From contig NZ_VUMV01000001.1 of NCBI RefSeq assembly GCF_009696005.1, forward strand, positions 248,001 through 312,000: a stretch of DNA of 64,000 bases, read 5' to 3'. The stretch's first letter is position 1; the number at the start of each line of letters is the position of its first letter. The stretch is from Bilifractor porci. Lineage in GTDB: Bacteria; Bacillota; Clostridia; Lachnospirales; Lachnospiraceae. Positions 1 through 8,171 of this stretch are shown here, one piece after another. The notes beneath the pieces were generated by a model. The model was not told the origin of the DNA. It ran no database searches and saw nothing but the letters and a program-made list of their open reading frames with translations. Both the position numbers and the translations under genes were made by a program.

Positions 1-823
1 CAACCATCGTGCCCGGATCCTCCGGACGGTTGGTATTTCTCACGTTGATCGGGATTCCCTCGTTCCGGAGCGGGAATACCGCGTCCTCATGAAGAACGGT
101 AGCGCCCATGTAGGAAAGCTCCCGCATCTCTCGATAGGTGATGGTGGAGATGGTGACAGGGTCCTCCACAATCCTGGGGTCTGTCATCAGGAAACCGGAA
201 ACATCGGTCCAGTTCTCATACATGTCGGCATGAATGGCCCTTGCCACGAGGGAACCCGTGATATCCGAGCCGCCTCTGGAAAATGTATGAATGCTGCCGT
301 CCGGCTTGGCGCCGTAGAATCCGGGAACGACCGCGCACTCTGTTCCGGAGAGACGCTCCGACAGAAGGCTGTCCGTCTTTTTCGCGTTAAAAGAACCGTC
401 TTCGTCAAAGGCAATGACGTCTGCCGCATCCACAAATTCATAATCCAGGAAAGCGGCCATTACCAGTCCGTTCAGATACTCTCCGCGGGAAGCCGCGTAG
501 TCCTCTCCGACCAGCGCGTGAAAATTCTTATCGATAATCCGGAATTCCTCGTCCAGAGAAAGCTTGAGATCCAGCCCCCGGATAATGGCGTCGTACCGGT
601 CCTTGATATTGGCAAGCGTCCCGCTGAAGTCCTGCCCCTGCTGCGCCTGATGATAGCAGTCGTACAGCATATCCGTAACCTTTGTATCGCCGGCGAACCT
701 GCGGCCCGGCGCGGAGGGCACCACAAACCTGCGCCCCTCATCCGCGCGGATAATTTTTCCTACCTTCTCAAACTGTTCTGCGCTGGCAAGTGAACTGCCT
801 CCGAATTTAACAACCTTTTTCAT
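1..823 (-). CDS. lysC: Aspartate kinase, N-terminal part (cut by window edge)
   Basis: Aspartate kinase phosphorylates L-aspartate, the committed step to lysine, threonine and methionine. About 274 codons are visible; the C-terminal part, including the regulatory ACT domains, lies beyond the left edge. The reverse-strand product begins MKKVVKFGGSSLA, the kinase N-terminal signature, and has SRGGSDITGSL near residue 185, the second conserved nucleotide/substrate motif. The ATG at 823 follows the DUF5662 gene by 19 bases, so it probably ends an ilvB-ilvN-DUF5662-lysC transcript. Whether it is lysine- or threonine-sensitive cannot be judged without the ACT region. The family call is secure; a bifunctional kinase-dehydrogenase cannot be strictly excluded because the end is missing. 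Confidence 0.93.
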   Translation of the reverse strand, partial: MKKVVKFGGSSLASAEQFEKVGKIIRADEGRRFVVPSAPGRRFAGDTKVTDMLYDCYHQAQQGQDFSGTLANIKDRYDAIIRGLDLKLSLDEEFRIIDKNFHALVGEDYAASRGEYLNGLVMAAFLDYEFVDAADVIAFDEDGSFNAKKTDSLLSERLSGTECAVVPGFYGAKPDGSIHTFSRGGSDITGSLVARAIHADMYENWTDVSGFLMTDPRIVEDPVTISTITYREMRELSYMGATVLHEDAVFPLRNEGIPINVRNTNRPEDPGTMV

Positions 824-842
824 CTGTTATCTATTCTCCTGC

Positions 843-1451
843 CTATTGTTGATTCCGGAACATTTCCGCCGGTTCCGGAAAGTCCTCTCCCTCGTGATAA
901 ACCTCTGGAACCTGCCGCCCCTTCAGATACTGAAAACGGATATAGCGGATGGTCCGCTCTTCTCCCTTTTCCGAAAGCATTCCCAAAAGGTAAAGCAAGT
1001 CATTTTTTACCTGAGGATGAACAAACCAGAGATGGTCCCCTCTTCTGGCAAAATACAGATACGGCTCCCGGTCCGAATAGGCATCTCCCAGGTAAACCCT
1101 GGAAGCGCTGATCCGGTCCGCCACCATCTCCGCGATATAGCGGCGCGGAATCGGCACACCTTTGATGATTGTATCACAGTTGATTCCGTAGTCAATCCAG
1201 TATTCAAAATGGTGTTTGTTCCGCCCCTTGTGGTGAAGCCAAGCGAGAGAAACGCCCGTGGCCTCGCGCTCCGCGTTATTCGGGCTCCTGGTTCCCTGCC
1301 AGTATCTGGCTCCCTCCAGAAATTCCGTTGGAGAATATTTGGACAGGTCATGCATCAGGCCCTGCCGGTACAGTCCCATCCGGAAGCAGTACCCGGCGAC
1401 CAGCAGTTTGTGTGTTGTTATTGTGTGAAAATGCTCCCGTGCGTAGCTCAT
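843..1451 (-). CDS. DUF5662 family protein
   Basis: A 202-residue soluble protein of unknown function that I recognise as DUF5662-like. It is histidine-rich in two blocks: MHDLSKYS (residues 33-40) and LHHKGRNKHHFEYW (near residue 72). This His/Asp spacing suggests a metal site, loosely like HD-domain hydrolases, but that is inference only. It has no signal peptide or membrane segment. The start lies 3 bases after the ilvN stop, and the gene ends 19 bases before lysC, so it is embedded in an amino-acid biosynthesis operon. That context does not establish a role; the family occurs in many unrelated settings in Clostridia and their phages. Confidence 0.75.
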   Translation of the reverse strand: MSYAREHFHTITTHKLLVAGYCFRMGLYRQGLMHDLSKYSPTEFLEGARYWQGTRSPNNAEREATGVSLAWLHHKGRNKHHFEYWIDYGINCDTIIKGVPIPRRYIAEMVADRISASRVYLGDAYSDREPYLYFARRGDHLWFVHPQVKNDLLYLLGMLSEKGEERTIRYIRFQYLKGRQVPEVYHEGEDFPEPAEMFRNQQ

Positions 1452-1454
1452 TCG

Positions 1455-1934
1455 TTATTTCTGCTCTTTCTGCAGGGCAAGCTCTCCTGTCCTGGCAACC
1501 TCCTGAATCCCCATCGGACGCAAGTTCAGAAGCAGGCTCTGTACCATCTCCGGTTCTCCGAAATATTCGATGACAAGGCTCTGCGTCCCCATGTAAACAA
1601 TTCTGGCTCCGATGACGGAACAGATTTCCATGATATCCAGACGATTGGACCGGGTGTAATTCACCTTGATGATCACACCCTCTCTCTCGATACTGTGCAG
1701 CGCGTTCAGATGGCGGACCTTGATCACGTCAATCTGCTTATTCAGCTGCTTTTCAATCTGCTCCATCGTGCGGTCGTCTCCCTCCGAGACAATCGTAATG
1801 CTGGAAACCGTAGGATCATCCGTCTCCCCTACGGTAAGCTGTTCAATATTAAAGCCCCGGCGCGCAAACAGACCTGCAATTTTGGAAAGAACACCAGAGC
1901 GGTTTTCTACCGTAACTGAAAAAATTCCTCTCAT
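1455..1934 (-). CDS. ilvN: Acetolactate synthase small (regulatory) subunit
   Basis: This is the regulatory subunit that confers activity and valine feedback on the large subunit IlvB. The product (about 159 residues) opens MRGIFSVTVENRSGVLSKIAGLFARRG in pieces typical of the N-terminal ACT domain, followed by the second small-subunit domain (residues 80-159). I chose the ATG at 1934 because an AAAGGGG ribosome site lies 8 bases before it; an in-frame GTG at 1943 overlaps the ilvB stop and sits directly on that site. ilvB ends 5 bases upstream, so the two subunits are translated together. The length is normal for the family. Confidence 0.95.
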   Translation of the reverse strand: MRGIFSVTVENRSGVLSKIAGLFARRGFNIEQLTVGETDDPTVSSITIVSEGDDRTMEQIEKQLNKQIDVIKVRHLNALHSIEREGVIIKVNYTRSNRLDIMEICSVIGARIVYMGTQSLVIEYFGEPEMVQSLLLNLRPMGIQEVARTGELALQKEQK

Positions 1935-1939
1935 CTGCC

Positions 1940-3562
1940 TCACCCCTTTACCTGATCCAGCTCATAGACCCTGCAGACCATTAGCGCCGCGCCTTTTTCC
2001 GCGAGAAATTCATCAACCGTCTTCTCGATGTCCTCGTTTTTCTCCAGATAATAGTAAGGCATTCCGTAAGCCTCCGCTATTTTCTCGTAGTCCGGGCTTC
2101 CCTCCAGGGAAACCGCCATATAGCGGTCGTGGTAGGTTTTATGCTGGTACTCCCTGACCAGGCCCAGGTAATTATTCTGAATGATGACAATCTTGATCGG
2201 GACATGGTGCTGGCGCATGGTTCCGAGCTCCATCATGCTCATCTGGAATCCGCCGTCTCCGCAGACAGCCACTACCTGGCGGTTCTCATCGGAAAGCTTC
2301 GCGCCGATCGCCGCCGGAATGGAATAGCCCATGGTTCCCTGCCCGCCGGTGGTCAGGAACCGCCCCCGTTTGGTGATGTAATTGTCGGCGGACCACATCT
2401 GGTTCTGCCCAACATCCGCAACATAAACCGCGTTGTCATCCATTTTGTCACTGAGGATCTGGACAAAGCGGCAGGGATTGACATACTCGTCATGGAATAC
2501 CCGCGGATCCACACAGGATTTTTTGATTTCCTGCAGTTCTTCGATCCACCCCCTGTGGTTTCCCACCTCCGATTTTTCCAGCATCTCTCCGAAAATATAT
2601 TTCGCGTCGCCGACCAGCGGGATGGTAAATCCCATGTTCTTCCCGATCTCGGCCGTATCGATATCGATATGGATGATAGTGGTGTTTTTTTCCACGTTGT
2701 TCGGCGTTGTGATGGCGCGGTCCGCCACCCTTGCGCCCACGATCACCATCACATCACTTTTCAGCACAGCGCGGTTTGCATACGGCTTCCCGTTAGATCC
2801 GAGCATACCGAAGTAAAGCGGATGATTTTTCGGCATCACACCGATTCCCATCATCGTGGAGACGACAGGAATATTTGTCTTTTCCGCAAACTGGCGCACC
2901 TCGGAAATCGCGTCTCCGAGAATGACACCTCCGCCGACGCAGATCAGCGGATGCTTCGCCTTGTCGAGCAGTTTCAAAATCTTTGCAATCTGAACCGAAT
3001 TTCCCTTTGTGTATGGCTTGTAACCGCGCAGGTTAATCTCTCCCGGCTCATACTCCTTAAAGCTGCTTTTCTGAATATCGACCGGAACATCAATCAGAAC
3101 CGGTCCCTTTCTTCCTGAATTGGCGATATAGAATGCCTCTTTGATAATTCTGGGAATATCCGCGGCGTTCTTGACCAGATAGCTGTACTTCACGAATGCC
3201 TCCGCGGTTCCTGTGGTATCTACCTCCTGAAAGACATCGTGTCCGAGCAGCTGCGAGGACACCTGACCGGTTATGGCGATCAGAGGCACGCTGTCCGCGT
3301 AAGCCGTGGCCAGTGCTGTCATAAGATTAGTCGCGCCCGGACCGGATGTCGTGATGCAGACACCCGGCTTTCCTGTCATTCTCGCGTAACCGCTGGCCGC
3401 ATGGCCCGCGCTCTGCTCGGTTCTGACCAGAATATGACGGATTTCTGTCTGCTGTGCCAGACAGTCATAAAAAGGAGCAATGGCTACGCCGGGATATCCG
3501 AAACACACGGAAACGCCCTGATCCCGTAAACCGTTTACCAATGCCTGTGCACCTGTTATCAT
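1940..3562 (-). CDS. ilvB: Acetolactate synthase large (catalytic) subunit
   Basis: A thiamine-diphosphate enzyme condensing two pyruvates, or pyruvate and 2-oxobutyrate, in valine/leucine/isoleucine synthesis. The 540-residue product has the N-terminal TPP-binding domain with the catalytic glutamate region RTEQSAGHAASGYAR, the central TPP-enzyme domain, and a C-terminal GDGGFQMS...NNYLGL metal/TPP motif. The start at 3562 (MITGAQALV) is preferred over an ATG seven codons earlier because GGAGG stands 7 bases upstream of it. No T-box or leader is visible: only 76 bases separate it from the upstream GlgX-like gene, with a small AT-rich hairpin between. It could be a catabolic AlsS-type enzyme, but the adjacent ilvN supports the biosynthetic assignment. 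Confidence 0.95.
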   Translation of the reverse strand: MITGAQALVNGLRDQGVSVCFGYPGVAIAPFYDCLAQQTEIRHILVRTEQSAGHAASGYARMTGKPGVCITTSGPGATNLMTALATAYADSVPLIAITGQVSSQLLGHDVFQEVDTTGTAEAFVKYSYLVKNAADIPRIIKEAFYIANSGRKGPVLIDVPVDIQKSSFKEYEPGEINLRGYKPYTKGNSVQIAKILKLLDKAKHPLICVGGGVILGDAISEVRQFAEKTNIPVVSTMMGIGVMPKNHPLYFGMLGSNGKPYANRAVLKSDVMVIVGARVADRAITTPNNVEKNTTIIHIDIDTAEIGKNMGFTIPLVGDAKYIFGEMLEKSEVGNHRGWIEELQEIKKSCVDPRVFHDEYVNPCRFVQILSDKMDDNAVYVADVGQNQMWSADNYITKRGRFLTTGGQGTMGYSIPAAIGAKLSDENRQVVAVCGDGGFQMSMMELGTMRQHHVPIKIVIIQNNYLGLVREYQHKTYHDRYMAVSLEGSPDYEKIAEAYGMPYYYLEKNEDIEKTVDEFLAEKGAALMVCRVYELDQVKG

Positions 3563-3615
3563 GTAGAAACCTCCTGCCAGCAAATTTTCGCTTTGAAAAG
3601 GATCATATCACAATG

Positions 3616-3639
3616 AAGAAAACAATCCAATGTTTTCTT
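3616..3639 (-). other. Small perfect hairpin between the GlgX-like gene and ilvB
   Basis: AAGAAAAC (3616-3623) and GTTTTCTT (3632-3639) form an 8-bp perfect stem with an 8-base loop, starting in the stop codon of the upstream gene. It is AT-rich and lacks a U tract, so it is a weak terminator candidate at best; it may simply separate the GlgX-like gene from ilvB. Confidence 0.35.
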
Positions 3640-5552
3640 TACTTCCCGATCAGGATGACCACCGTGCGCGGCGGCACCTCAAAAGTCTTTTTGTCCTCCG
3701 GCATTTTCAGGGGAATACCGTCTCCCGCGTAAAATCCTTCTTCCGAAGAGGTATCTGCCTTGATATACCACTGCCCGCCCGCCGGAAGAGCCGGTACGGC
3801 AAAGGACTGCGCCCGCCAGTACATATTGTAGGCGATATAGATCATATCATCCGGAACACCGGGGGCTTTTTCCGCGTAGCCGCCGCTGTACAGGACGGCG
3901 ATGCCGGCCTTTGTCTGCCCGGATTCATACATCCAGGCCGTGTGGCTGTGATACGAGATGTCCGGAAATCCCGTTTTTTTATAATCCGACATGCGCAGGG
4001 GCTGCCTCTGGCGCAGCACCGGGTGCTCCTCCCGGAAAGTGATGCAGTTTTTCACAAAGGCGAACATTTCCTCTATGTCCCGGCTCTTTTTCCAGGTAAC
4101 CCATCCGGTCCTGCTGTCCTGGCACCACGCGTTGTTATTGCCGCCCTGGCTGTTCAGGACTTCATCTCCGGAATAGAGCATGGGCGAGCCCTGTCCGGTC
4201 ATGACCAGAAGGAACGCATTCCGAAGCTGCTGCCTGCGCAGGGCTCTGACCGCCTTCTTTCTGCTGGGGCCTTCCTCCCCGCAGTTCCAGGAATAATTGC
4301 AGTCGGAACCGTCGCGGTTATTCTGCCCGTTTTCCTCATTATGCTTTTCTTCGTAGGAAACCATGTCCGCCATGGTAAAGCCGTCCTGATCCGCCATGAA
4401 GTTCAGGTACCCGCACCCGCTGTCGTTTCTGCGCAGCAGGCCGGCAATTTCTTCCGGCGCGCAGTCCGGATCCCCTTTCAGGAAGCGCCTCATGGCCTGT
4501 TCATAGCCAAGGTTATAAATACCCAGGCTGCGGGAATGCGGCTTTTGGGAGCGAAACTCCCGGATCGAATCCGGGAAGTCCGTGTACAGAAGCAGGCTTT
4601 TTTTCAGCAGGGGATCCGTCCTGACCGTGGAGATCCAGTCTCCCCGGCCGACCAGGTGAAAGCCGTCGATCCGGTAGGTAAGAAGCCAGTGGCGGAGCAC
4701 ATCCGTAACCTGCCTGCCGCCGGCTTCCGGAGGAAAATAGAACTCCGGTATCAGCTGGATTCCGGCAAGGTGCAGGGCGTCCGTCATTTCTGCAAACTCC
4801 TGCTGCGGGTTTCCCGTGGCGCTGTAGGACAGCTTCGGCGTGAAATAAAGCCCCTCGGCATATCCCCAGTAATTCTTCTTCCGGCTTCCTCCGGCCGGCT
4901 TTCTGACCCTTACCGAATCATCCAGCAGATAAAACTGTTCTGTCTTTGCCGGGTCTTCCGTGAACTCGTACAGCGGCATCAGGATCAGGGAATTGATTCC
5001 CAGATTTTTCAGATAGGGAATGAATTCCTGCAGTCCAAGAAAGGTACCCGGATGCCTGACGCCCGCCGGCTTTTCCATGGTCAGGCCTCTTACATTTGCC
5101 TTATAGAAAACACAGTCCTCATAGGGAATCACCGGCGGGTGTGTTTTTACCCTGCCACTCCTCTGCCAGCTGCAGCGGATTTCCTCCCTGTCCTCCGGCT
5201 CCTGCGTCCCCTCTCCCGTACGGACAGAAGAAGGCGCGGCATGATGGAAATGAAGTCTCCGGATTCCGGACGCACAGGGATCACTGACCACATGGCCGTT
5301 CACCAGGTAATTATATTCCAGGTTCTCTCCCTCGGGAATTTCCACACAGACAGACGCTGCCAGCCCGATTCTTTTTTCCTCCGGCAGAGGGATTTCCTGA
5401 CAGGGAAGTTCCTCTCCTTCGCGGTAGAGCAGAAGTTCTGCCTCCGCCCCCTCCGGAAGCTCTACGGTAAAGCCGACCCGGTTTCCCTCCGACCATGCTC
5501 CGGGATGCTCCGGCCTTCCCATGGTCACTGCGTAATCTGTCCTGTTCTGCAT
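3639..5552 (-). CDS. GlgX/isoamylase-like GH13 protein with lost catalytic residues
   Basis: A 637-residue protein with an N-terminal CBM48-like region (residues 10-100) and a GH13 barrel recognisable from NYWGYAEGLYFTPK (227-240), GFTMADMVSY (391-400), DCNYSWNCGEEGP (417-429) and GSPMLYSGDE, all typical of GlgX/isoamylase debranching enzymes. The catalytic positions are largely gone. The nucleophile region normally reading DGFRFD is DGFHLV (V301). The acid/base region normally AEPWD reads YTDFPD (T for E). Region I DVVYNH is replaced by PEFYFP, and the HD of region IV is Q389-D390, with only D390 kept. It is therefore probably a non-hydrolytic glucan-binding or regulatory relative; that is inference. 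AAGGAG stands before the start. The gene sits 76 bases upstream of ilvB. Confidence 0.8.
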   Translation of the reverse strand: MQNRTDYAVTMGRPEHPGAWSEGNRVGFTVELPEGAEAELLLYREGEELPCQEIPLPEEKRIGLAASVCVEIPEGENLEYNYLVNGHVVSDPCASGIRRLHFHHAAPSSVRTGEGTQEPEDREEIRCSWQRSGRVKTHPPVIPYEDCVFYKANVRGLTMEKPAGVRHPGTFLGLQEFIPYLKNLGINSLILMPLYEFTEDPAKTEQFYLLDDSVRVRKPAGGSRKKNYWGYAEGLYFTPKLSYSATGNPQQEFAEMTDALHLAGIQLIPEFYFPPEAGGRQVTDVLRHWLLTYRIDGFHLVGRGDWISTVRTDPLLKKSLLLYTDFPDSIREFRSQKPHSRSLGIYNLGYEQAMRRFLKGDPDCAPEEIAGLLRRNDSGCGYLNFMADQDGFTMADMVSYEEKHNEENGQNNRDGSDCNYSWNCGEEGPSRKKAVRALRRQQLRNAFLLVMTGQGSPMLYSGDEVLNSQGGNNNAWCQDSRTGWVTWKKSRDIEEMFAFVKNCITFREEHPVLRQRQPLRMSDYKKTGFPDISYHSHTAWMYESGQTKAGIAVLYSGGYAEKAPGVPDDMIYIAYNMYWRAQSFAVPALPAGGQWYIKADTSSEEGFYAGDGIPLKMPEDKKTFEVPPRTVVILIGK

Positions 5553-5683
5553 ACGCCTGTCTCCTTTTCCGCCGTCTGCACGCTGGCTTTGTCTTCTCTT
5601 GAAAATATCTTTTTTTATCCGGATTTCTTAACGGTACACTTCTTCTGTGTCCTTAAACAGCGCAATTTCTGTGCCGCCCGGGT

Positions 5684-6445
5684 CTATCCCTTCAAAACAA
5701 GCTCCACGGGGCAGTGGTCGGAACCCGTCACATCCGTGTGGATGCACGCGTCTGTGATCCGGTCCCGGATGCTGTCCGAGACAAGGAAATAGTCAATCCG
5801 CCACCCCGCGTTTTTCTCTCTGGCATGGAAGCGGTACGACCACCAGGAATATTCCACCCGATCCGGATAGAGGCTGCGGTAGGAATCTGTGAATCCGGAC
5901 TCCAGCAGCTGTGTAAACTTGTCCCTCTCCTGATCGGAGAATCCGGCATTGGTATGATTAGTTTTCGGATTTTTCAAATCGATTTCTTCATGGGCGACAT
6001 TCATGTCTCCGCAGACAACAACCGGCTTTTTCCGGGAAAGCCCGCCCAGAAAAGCGCGGAAATCGTCCTCCCATTTCATCCGGTAATCCAGCCGCTTCAG
6101 GCCGTCCTGTGAATTCGGCGTGTAGACATTTACCAGATAAAAATCCGGGTATTCCAGCGTGATCACCCGCCCCTCGCGGTCGTGCTCCTCTATACCCATT
6201 CCCATGGAAACAGATAGCGGCTCCCTGCGGGCAAAAACCGCGGTTCCGGAGTAGCCCTTTTTTTCCGCGTAGTTCCAGAACTGATAATAGCCCTCTGTCT
6301 CCAGATCAATCTGTCCGTCCTGGAGCTTGCTCTCCTGAATGCAGAAAAAATCCGCGTCCGCCTCTGTGAAATAATCCATAAAGCCTTTTTTCAGGCAGGC
6401 CCGCAGGCCGTTTACATTCCAGGAAATAAATCGGATATCAGTCAA
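5684..6445 (-). CDS. xth: Exodeoxyribonuclease III (AP endonuclease)
   Basis: The enzyme cleaves abasic sites and degrades one strand of duplex DNA during base-excision repair. The 253-residue product carries the EEP-fold motifs in order: ISWNVNGLR at the N terminus, CIQESKLQ (metal-binding Glu), VVCGDMNVAHEEIDLKNPK (Asp/Asn) and GSDHCPVEL at the C terminus. I place the start at a TTG (6445) because AAGGAGG lies 5 bases upstream and the product then begins at the conserved TDIRFISWNVNG. The longer in-frame ATG would add 22 unrelated residues. It overlaps the end of the decarboxylase gene by 8 bases, implying coupled translation. Confidence 0.93.
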   Translation of the reverse strand: MTDIRFISWNVNGLRACLKKGFMDYFTEADADFFCIQESKLQDGQIDLETEGYYQFWNYAEKKGYSGTAVFARREPLSVSMGMGIEEHDREGRVITLEYPDFYLVNVYTPNSQDGLKRLDYRMKWEDDFRAFLGGLSRKKPVVVCGDMNVAHEEIDLKNPKTNHTNAGFSDQERDKFTQLLESGFTDSYRSLYPDRVEYSWWSYRFHAREKNAGWRIDYFLVSDSIRDRITDACIHTDVTGSDHCPVELVLKG

Positions 6446-7940
6446 TCTGTCCTCCTTCCTTCCCCGCATAAGCGGTGACCACCTGCAGCGTCCGAAGCGT
6501 TGTATCCGCACAGCCGTGCAGATGCAGGCGATGATCCCTGCAGAACCGGACCGCTTCTGCCGCCTCTCTGGTAATTCTTTCCCCCGGATAAAGAATCGGG
6601 ATTCCAGGTGGATAAGGGATCACACTCTCCGCGCAGACCTGACCCTCCGCCATCTCCAGATAACAGGCCTTGCTCTGGCTCATCCATGCCCGGCGGGGCG
6701 TCATGACCTGCTCCGGAATCCGGAACGATAAGTTCTGCCGTTCTTCCTCCGTCTGATAGCTGTTCCCGGTGATGTCCGGCGTCATGCTGACAATGTCGTC
6801 TGCCGCCTCCGCCAGCCTCCGGATATCCTCCTCTGTATTTCCCCAGGTGATTACCGCGACAACGTTATTTTCATCTGCCAGCTCCGTGCTGACCAGTTCT
6901 TCCGCAAAAAGCCTGTCCTGCAGCTGATAGCCCCGTATTTTCGGGCTTTCGGCACGGAACACCACCCGCAGCGGATCCAGGCTGATTTTCCCGCGGGAAT
7001 GTGCGTTATCCTCCGTCAGCACAGAGATGCCGGGGACTTCACAGAGAAGCTCCCTGGCTTTCCGCGCCAGGCTTTCCGCCTGCGAAAAGAGCTTTCCTCC
7101 CTCCTCCGCCATCTGGTGTCTTGCCCCGTCCAGGGATGCCATCAGAAGGTAAGAAGGGCTGGTGCTCATGACCAGTTTCAGGCTTTCTTCCACCCGGTTT
7201 CTGTTTACCAGGCTGCTTTTTAAGTGCAGCATGGAGCTCTGCGTAAAGCTGCCCAGCGTCTTATGTGTACTCTGCGCGCAGAGATCCGCGCCCAGCGCTA
7301 TTGCGCCTCCGGGGCGGCTCTCCGAAAAATACAGATGTGCGCCGTGCGCCTCGTCCACTAACAGCGGTACGCCGTGCGCGTGGCAGATGTCCGCGATTTT
7401 CCGGATATCGCTGCAGATCCCGTAATACGTCGGGCTTACCAGAAATACCGCGCGGATTCCGGAATCCCGGTTCAGTGCCTCTTCCACCGTTTCCGGACGG
7501 ACCGCCCCCGAAATATTCCAGGATTCCAGATATTCCGGCTGCATCCATACCGGAACCGCCCCGCTGAGAACCAGCCCCATCAGGACGGATTTGTGCGCGT
7601 TTCTGGGAACAAGTATTTTTTCCCCCTCCCGGACTGTGGCAAGAATCATCGCCTCGTTGCCGCAGGTTGTTCCATTGACCAGGAACCAGCAGCAGTCGGA
7701 TCCGAACAGATCCGCCGCCAGCGCCTCTGCCTGGTAAATGACTCCCTCCGGCTGGTGCAGGTCATCCAGACCCTCTGCCTCTGTCAGATCTGCGCAGAAA
7801 GCTTTGCGTCCCAGAAGCTTCCGGGCTTTTTCGTCCGTTCCCCTGTCGAACCGGTGGCCGGGAATCCGGAAATAAGCCGGATCCTCCTCCTGGAATTTTT
7901 TAATTGCGTCTAATAATGGTGTCCTGGACTGATCCAGCAT
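6438..7940 (-). CDS. Orn/Lys/Arg decarboxylase family protein (short type)
   Basis: A PLP-dependent fold-type I decarboxylase of the short Gram-positive class (500 residues), related to Bacillus SpeA/YaaO. The motifs are FRIPGHRFDRG near residue 22, DEAHGAHLYF (PLP-ring Asp), and STHKTLGSFTQSS with the Schiff-base lysine near residue 228. The C-terminal domain with PGIPILYPGE is typical of arginine/lysine decarboxylases. The substrate (arginine, lysine or ornithine) cannot be told from sequence. A plausible promoter lies at 8010-8038, after the ilvE terminator, so this gene probably starts the decarboxylase-xth transcript. The family is secure, the specificity is not. Confidence 0.88.
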   Translation of the reverse strand: MLDQSRTPLLDAIKKFQEEDPAYFRIPGHRFDRGTDEKARKLLGRKAFCADLTEAEGLDDLHQPEGVIYQAEALAADLFGSDCCWFLVNGTTCGNEAMILATVREGEKILVPRNAHKSVLMGLVLSGAVPVWMQPEYLESWNISGAVRPETVEEALNRDSGIRAVFLVSPTYYGICSDIRKIADICHAHGVPLLVDEAHGAHLYFSESRPGGAIALGADLCAQSTHKTLGSFTQSSMLHLKSSLVNRNRVEESLKLVMSTSPSYLLMASLDGARHQMAEEGGKLFSQAESLARKARELLCEVPGISVLTEDNAHSRGKISLDPLRVVFRAESPKIRGYQLQDRLFAEELVSTELADENNVVAVITWGNTEEDIRRLAEAADDIVSMTPDITGNSYQTEEERQNLSFRIPEQVMTPRRAWMSQSKACYLEMAEGQVCAESVIPYPPGIPILYPGERITREAAEAVRFCRDHRLHLHGCADTTLRTLQVVTAYAGKEGGQID

Positions 7941-8009
7941 AATGGAATACTTTCTCCCGTCTTCTCTGAATTTTCTGATTTTTCACTATATTGAACAGGA
8001 TTCTTCTTT

Positions 8010-8038
8010 ATCCTACCCCACCGAAACCGATCTGGCAA
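8010..8038 (-). promoter_or_regulatory. Predicted sigma-A promoter of the decarboxylase-xth operon
   Basis: Reverse strand: -35 TTGCCA (8033-8038), 17-base spacer, -10 TAGGAT (8010-8015). It lies between the ilvE terminator and the decarboxylase start, which fits a new transcript. The -10 matches consensus in only four of six positions. Confidence 0.5.
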
Positions 8039-8045
8039 GGTAAAG

Positions 8046-8097
8046 AAAACAGGAAACTCCCCGGAAGCCGTCTGAATGGCGGGATACTCCGGGGAGT
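8046..8097 (-). terminator. Intrinsic terminator after ilvE
   Basis: Perfect 10-bp arms ACTCCCCGGA (8056-8065) and TCCGGGGAGT (8088-8097), followed on the reverse strand by TTCCTGTTTTCTTT. It stands 74 bases after the ilvE stop. Confidence 0.88.
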
Positions 8098-8171
8098 CTG
8101 TTTGTCTGTTCTGATTGTTCTGTTTACCTGCTAAAAACGCTATGCAGGCGTGCGCCTCAGAAGGTCAGGAC

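Noticed and set aside
3563-3638. T-box or leader-peptide attenuator for ilvB
   Set aside because: The gap is only 76 bases and has no T-box motif, specifier stem or Leu/Ile/Val-rich leader frame, only a small AT-rich hairpin.
3630-5792. A 720-codon open frame on the plus strand opposite the GlgX-like gene
   Set aside because: It has no ribosome site or recognisable domain, its composition is typical of an antisense shadow of a GC-rich gene, and the minus-strand gene has clear GH13 motifs.
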